Shown: positions 14,501 to 16,481 of the stretch, piece by piece
Layout: each line of letters starts with the position of its first letter
Numbering within the stretch: the first letter of the stretch is position 1
Source of the DNA: JBBRLG01 sp038231495
GTDB taxonomy: Bacteria > Planctomycetota > Planctomycetia > Gemmatales > Gemmataceae
Direction of reading: 5' to 3'
Length of the DNA stretch: 16,481 nucleotides
NCBI GenBank assembly: GCA_038231495.1
Contig: JBBRLG010000086.1
Coordinates: forward strand, 1 to 16,481
The notes under the pieces: model-generated
What the model saw: only the letters and a program-made list of their open reading frames with translations
What the model was told of the DNA's origin: nothing
Databases searched by the model: none
Program-made: the position numbers and the translations under genes

Positions 14501-14957
14501 CGCCGCGACGTTAGCGGCTCAGGTGCAAAGCGGCCAACCGTTCGAGCTATTGTGCAGCGGCGATCCGGTGACGCTGGAGCCGGCGGATCTCGTGGTGCAA
14601 TCGAAGGCCCCGGAAGGTTGGGCGGGCGTCGTGGACCGCGGCACGCAAATCCTGGTCGATTCGCGCATCACCGAGGATCTGAAGCGTGAGGGCATGGCGC
14701 GCGACGTGATTCGGCAAGTGCAAGACCTGCGTAAGACCGCCAATTTGAACATGGAAGATCGCATTACGCTGCGATTGGCGACCGACTCGGAGGACTTGCG
14801 GCAAGCGATCGAGGCACACCGGAGGTACATCGCCAACGAGACGCTAGTGATCACGTGGGCAAGCCATCCGCTCGACAGCGAGTGTCACCGGGTGAGCGTC
14901 AAGGTGGACGGCCAACCGCTAACGATTGAACTGGCCCGGGCGGTGCTGCTCGCGTGA
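11535..14957 (+). CDS. ileS: Isoleucyl-tRNA synthetase, IleRS2 (eukaryote-like) type with altered HIGH and KMSKS motifs
   Basis: 1140 residues, ATG at 11535 after GAGGA. It charges tRNA(Ile) in the cytoplasm. The N-terminal Rossmann part contains FLDGPITANNPMGVHHAWG, where the class I HIGH signature reads GVHH (56-59). The CP1 editing domain has WTTTPWTLTSN (243-253) and HIAPGCGKEDFG (388-399) with the conserved editing Asp397. The KMSKS loop reads AMHKTAGN (667-674): the second lysine (670) is kept, the first is Ala. WFYAMLAMSTMM precedes it. The tRNA-binding helical part (DRWILSDLQKL, FIDDKVSNWYVRRSRRRFW) and a long C-terminal region with GMARDVIRQVQDLRKTANLN follow; the C-terminal zinc cysteines of IleRS1 are absent, which with the length indicates IleRS2. 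This is apparently the housekeeping enzyme unless a second ileS lies elsewhere. IleRS2 enzymes are mupirocin-resistant. Confidence 0.95.
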   Translation: MPFEKVDTQVDFPAQERQTLAYWDVIQAFAKLRQKNQGGPRWSFLDGPITANNPMGVHHAWGRTYKDAFQRYHAMNGRELRYQNGFDCQGLWVEVEVEKELKLKSKRDIENLVPGDVEASIARFVQLCKDRVDKYARIQTEQSIRLGYWMDWDRDEDWQKPADERRSYFTMSEENNYTIWIFLKKCHARGLVYRGYDAMPWCPRCSVGLSQMEMAEGYQLVAHRAPFVKFPLRDRKGENLLVWTTTPWTLTSNVAAAVNPTLTYLKVLHREQIYYVAKGAFTVQRLEEQFKRKEWLPGVPKLKTLEQIFKEKGGYEIVGEVSGAAMVGWQYDGPFDELPAQHAKAGYPAEVADAATAAHWTNGKSAKDSHRVIAWTDVGETEGTGIVHIAPGCGKEDFGLGKTEQLPPIAPLDEAGVFQAGFGDLTGKSAVDPATTDQILANLDAKGVLLAVEKYPHSYPHCWRCKTELLFRLVDEWFINMAWRDEIKAVVEQGRWLPEAINGKARELDWLTNMSDWMISKKRFWGLALPIWVDEKTNDFEVIGSRAELQERAVEGWPEFEGHTPHRPWVDRVKIRNPKTGNLMARIPDVGNPWLDAGIVPFATMGYNKDREYWKKWFPADFVTEAFPGQFRNWFYAMLAMSTMMVNESPFKTLLGHATVLDQYGKAMHKTAGNSIAFGDAADAGYEIKNDKGVLEKHPPMSADLIRWLYCRHNPAANINFGPRPAEELRAKFTLKLWNTYAFFVNYARIDGFDPAKPQVAMQERPDLDRWILSDLQKLIGLAREAFEGYNLMAFCLEAEKFIDDKVSNWYVRRSRRRFWKSEHGSDKLAAYQTLYTVLLTLTKLFAPVMPFLTETMYLNLTLGRDKESVHLCDYPAVDRTLIDEQLSSDTAALLRLVSLGSAARNAVKIKVRQPLAEMRVQPGTDSDRRAVERFADQICEELNVKKVTLHDPKNGPLLSLEVKPNMKTLGPKFGPRLKDVQVAIAGTPAATLAAQVQSGQPFELLCSGDPVTLEPADLVVQSKAPEGWAGVVDRGTQILVDSRITEDLKREGMARDVIRQVQDLRKTANLNMEDRITLRLATDSEDLRQAIEAHRRYIANETLVITWASHPLDSECHRVSVKVDGQPLTIELARAVLLA

Positions 14958-14965
14958 CCCGGATT

Positions 14966-14999
14966 GCCGCTTGCGGCTTTGTCTTTAGCCGCAAGCGAC
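14966..14999. terminator. Hairpin between convergent ileS and the minus-strand operon
   Basis: GCCGCTTGCGGCT (14966-14978) pairs with AGCCGCAAGCGAC (14987-14999): 12 of 13 pairs around an 8-nt loop, starting 9 nt after the ileS stop. No T run follows, so classical rho-independent termination is uncertain. The right arm codes for the last residues (VACG-stop) of the minus-strand gene. Confidence 0.45.
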
Positions 15000-15398
15000 A
15001 CCATTTACAGCAGAACCTCTGCCGTGTGGCACCAGTTCTAACCATTGTTCATCGGGCGTGTTGACGAAGGTTGCTCGGAGTATGGTTCCCGGGTTCGGGC
15101 CTGCCGACAATTCCCCCTCCCCACCGTAGGGGGAAACCGAGTTCGGGCAGCGTTCGTTACAAAGCACGGCCACGCGGGCCAGCAGCGCCCGAAATACGGA
15201 CTTGCGAAGTGGTACGTCGATCGCACCTTCCGGGTTGTCGCTCAGGCAACGAACACGACAAAGGCCGGTTTGCCAGTCGAGTCGAAGACCTTGCTCTCGA
15301 CACGCCGCCAGCAAGTCATCGACCACGCCGACAACGCCGCGGGTCGGCTGAAGGAGGGCTTGATGGAGCACGGTTGAAAAAGGGGATGTCGTGTTCAT
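14985..15398 (-). CDS. Small protein of unknown function overlapping the ART-like gene
   Basis: 137 residues from the ATG at 15398, which overlaps the stop of the preceding gene as ATGA; the absence of a Shine-Dalgarno fits translational coupling. A longer in-frame start at 15440 lies inside that gene. No domain is recognised. Visible features: an amphipathic N-terminal helix (GVVGVVDDLLAACREQGLRL), the Cys-containing stretch WQTGLCRVRCLSD, a second helix (RKSVFRALLARVAVLCNERC), then SPYGGEGELS and TILRATFVNTPDEQWLELVP at the end. No signal peptide. The DNA for PYGGEG contains an inverted repeat (TTCCCCCT at 15111-15118, AGGGGGAA at 15128-15135). Position and coupling suggest that it acts with the ART-like protein, for instance as an immunity or regulatory partner, but that is inference. 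Confidence 0.65.
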   Translation of the reverse strand: MNTTSPFSTVLHQALLQPTRGVVGVVDDLLAACREQGLRLDWQTGLCRVRCLSDNPEGAIDVPLRKSVFRALLARVAVLCNERCPNSVSPYGGEGELSAGPNPGTILRATFVNTPDEQWLELVPHGRGSAVNGVACG

Positions 15399-15769
15399 GG
15401 CGATGTCACCGGAACAATTTGTTTCGGTAGAGCGGACCACGCGGCCCGCAAAGCTTCCAAGCCTGCGCCCTCGTCGAATTGGACTACCCCTTGGCTCAAG
15501 GGTAGATACACCTCATCGACGGCCAGCGCGATGATGTCGTCCGGAACGTCAACCGTCAGTATAACCGGACCGCCTTCGCTTGGGAACGCCGCCGCTTTGC
15601 GGCGGGCGTAGTCCTCCGGCGTTCCCAAAGGGAAAGGACCGAATTCAAGGCTGGTCGAAAACCCCTCGGCCCTCACTCCACCGCCGGGTTCCATGAAATC
15701 AGGGTCTGGGCCGTGCGTCATGATTCTTTCGGCGCGGCGGCGAGTTGTACCATGAAATAAGATCGCCAT
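15395..15769 (-). CDS. Small ADP-ribosyltransferase-like protein
   Basis: 124 residues, ATG at 15769 overlapping the previous stop as TGATG, with GGGGG 7 nt upstream. The N-terminus AILFHGTTRRRAERIMTHGP has the beta-strand, His-Gly-Thr and following helix seen at the start of many ADP-ribosyltransferase folds, and GFSTSLEFG (36-44) corresponds to their second, Ser-Thr-Ser-type strand. A third catalytic acid could be Asp99 or Glu100 in VVQFDEG, but the spacing is not diagnostic. The remainder (PEDYARRKAAAFPSEGGPVI, LEALRAAWSALPKQ) resembles small hypothetical proteins that I believe are common in Gemmata relatives. Catalytic activity is therefore a hypothesis. It overlaps by 4 bp with the next gene, an arrangement common in toxin-antitoxin pairs. 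No signal peptide. Confidence 0.6.
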   Translation of the reverse strand: MAILFHGTTRRRAERIMTHGPDPDFMEPGGGVRAEGFSTSLEFGPFPLGTPEDYARRKAAAFPSEGGPVILTVDVPDDIIALAVDEVYLPLSQGVVQFDEGAGLEALRAAWSALPKQIVPVTSP

Positions 15770-16351
15770 CACGACCCCCGAGGCTGGTCCGCAAACGGAG
15801 AGTTGGACTTCGGATAATACTCCTCCCGTTTGCGCTTCAAAAATTCCACGGAGCGGCGCAGCTCGTCCAGGCCGTTGACGCCGTCCTCCACCGATATCCA
15901 GCCCGCGAACCCGACGCTCGCCAGGATGCGGAAAATGGCGTCGTAATCGTTTAGCCCCTTGCCCGTCTCGCCGTGCCGGAGTTTGTCGGAATAGCCGAGA
16001 CTGCCGTCCGTCTGCCGCAGGTCGTCGAGCGTCGCGCCAGGAGCGAGGTAGCGGTCCGAAGCGTGCATCGACACGACGCGGTGCTTGACCGTTTCGAGGA
16101 ACCGCACCGGGTCGTAGCCGCCGACCGTCGCGTTGGATGGGTCGTACTGCACGCCGAAGAACGGCGACTCGATTCGCCCGATGATCTCCAGGAAAACGTC
16201 CGCTGCCTGGGCGAATTCGGGGTACTGCCAGACGCCGTCCTTGTAATGATTCTCCATGCACAGGACCACGCCCTTGCGTTCCGCGTAATCGAGCGCTTGG
16301 CGGATGCCTTCGACGGTGCGCTCGACGCCCTCTTTGCGCGGGGTGTGGCAA
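15769..16351 (-). pseudogene. Sugar phosphate isomerase/epimerase (xylose isomerase-like TIM barrel), 5' part missing
   Basis: The frame from about 16351 to the TGA at 15769 encodes roughly 190 residues of the AP-endonuclease-2/xylose isomerase-like family: EGVERTVEGIRQALDYAERK, VVLCMENHYKDG, FFGVQYDPSNATVGGYDP, VVSMHASDRY and GWISVEDG. The Glu of MENH, Asp of QYDPSN, His of MHASD and Glu of VED are the expected metal ligands. About 100 N-terminal residues that the barrel needs are absent: upstream of ~16350 the frame stays open but the encoded residues (GKGTGTSPAAQLDFPLSVGA) do not resemble the family, and codons turn to AGG, GGA, CGA and GTA, unlike the GC-ending codons of the gene. A GTG at 16269 could not give a complete barrel. 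It is either cut by an insertion or rearrangement, or has a very unusual N-terminus. The ART-like gene follows with a 1-bp stop/start overlap. Confidence 0.6.
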
Positions 16352-16385
16352 ATCTTTCGGGGGGCACCTACGCTAAGAGGAAAGT

Positions 16386-16401
16386 CCAGCTGCGCAGCTG
16401 G
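16386..16401. repeat. 16-bp perfect palindrome near the right edge
   Basis: CCAGCTGCGCAGCTGG, extendable by three outer base pairs plus one wobble to about 24 bp. It lies between the point where the isomerase similarity stops and the apparent start of a plus-strand gene, so it could be an operator, or a subterminal hairpin of an inserted element. Confidence 0.6.
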
Positions 16402-16437
16402 GCTTGTGCCGGTTCCCTTTCCCTTGAGGAGATGCCC

Positions 16438-16481
16438 GTGCCTGCCGAACCTACCTTGGCCGCGGACGCCCTGCTGGAACA
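16438..16481 (+). CDS. Start of a probable plus-strand gene, cut by the window edge
   Basis: GAGGAG at 16427-16432 is followed at 6 nt by GTG (16438), then 14 open codons reading PAEPTLAADALLE, with GC-ending codons as in the real genes here. An ATG two codons earlier is in frame but touches the Shine-Dalgarno. Too short to identify; given the broken isomerase beside it, a transposase is one possibility, unproven. Confidence 0.35.
   Translation, partial: MPAEPTLAADALLE

Overview
The window looks like chromosomal DNA from a high-GC planctomycete, probably of the Gemmataceae type. The evidence is a DUF1549/DUF1553 + DUF1501 + WD40 gene set (a planctomycete hallmark), strong GC preference at third codon positions, a zinc-ribbon coiled-coil protein, and short hairpin repeats built from runs of seven C and seven G. 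The assignment is inferred from gene content; no rRNA or tRNA gene is present.

Layout, left to right. 1-1094 (-): zinc-ribbon/coiled-coil protein that starts with GTG and runs off the left edge; its visible C-terminal part is encoded by two copies of the C/G hairpin repeat. 1249-1698 (-): small Tsr3-like (DUF367) protein. 1850-3367 (-): three overlapping genes, an XRE repressor, a HipA N-terminal-domain protein and a HipA-core kinase with an SIS loop and an N-terminal zinc ribbon. This is a HipBST-type tripartite toxin-antitoxin operon. Its promoter is unusually readable: TTGACA-17-TATCAT, flanked by perfect GCGCAT-N4-ATGCGC operators, with a third near-perfect copy one equal step downstream.

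3608-7748 (-): WD40 protein, DUF1501 protein (overlapping by ATGA) and DUF1549/DUF1553 protein, with two inverted C/G hairpin repeats between the last two. 8068-9372 (+): OFA-type MFS transporter, divergent from the DUF1549 gene. 9502-10701 (-): Rpn/PD-(D/E)XK nuclease-like gene followed in the same frame by a second, stand-alone copy of its C-terminal 73-residue module with its own Shine-Dalgarno. 10842-11393 (+): DUF1444 protein. 11535-14957 (+): isoleucyl-tRNA synthetase of the IleRS2 type whose HIGH signature reads GVHH and whose KMSKS loop reads AMHKT.

14985-16351 (-): a 5'-truncated sugar phosphate isomerase/epimerase (TIM barrel), a small ADP-ribosyltransferase-like protein and a small unknown protein, all overlapping at stop/start codons. 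At about 16350 coding similarity of the isomerase stops and unrelated sequence begins, with a 16-bp perfect palindrome and what looks like the start of a plus-strand gene, suggesting an insertion or rearrangement junction.

The points most worth following up are the HipBST operon with its phased operators, the Rpn gene with a detached C-terminal copy (compare RpnL/RpnS intragenic antitoxins), the doubly altered IleRS signature motifs, and the overlapping ART-like/unknown gene pair.
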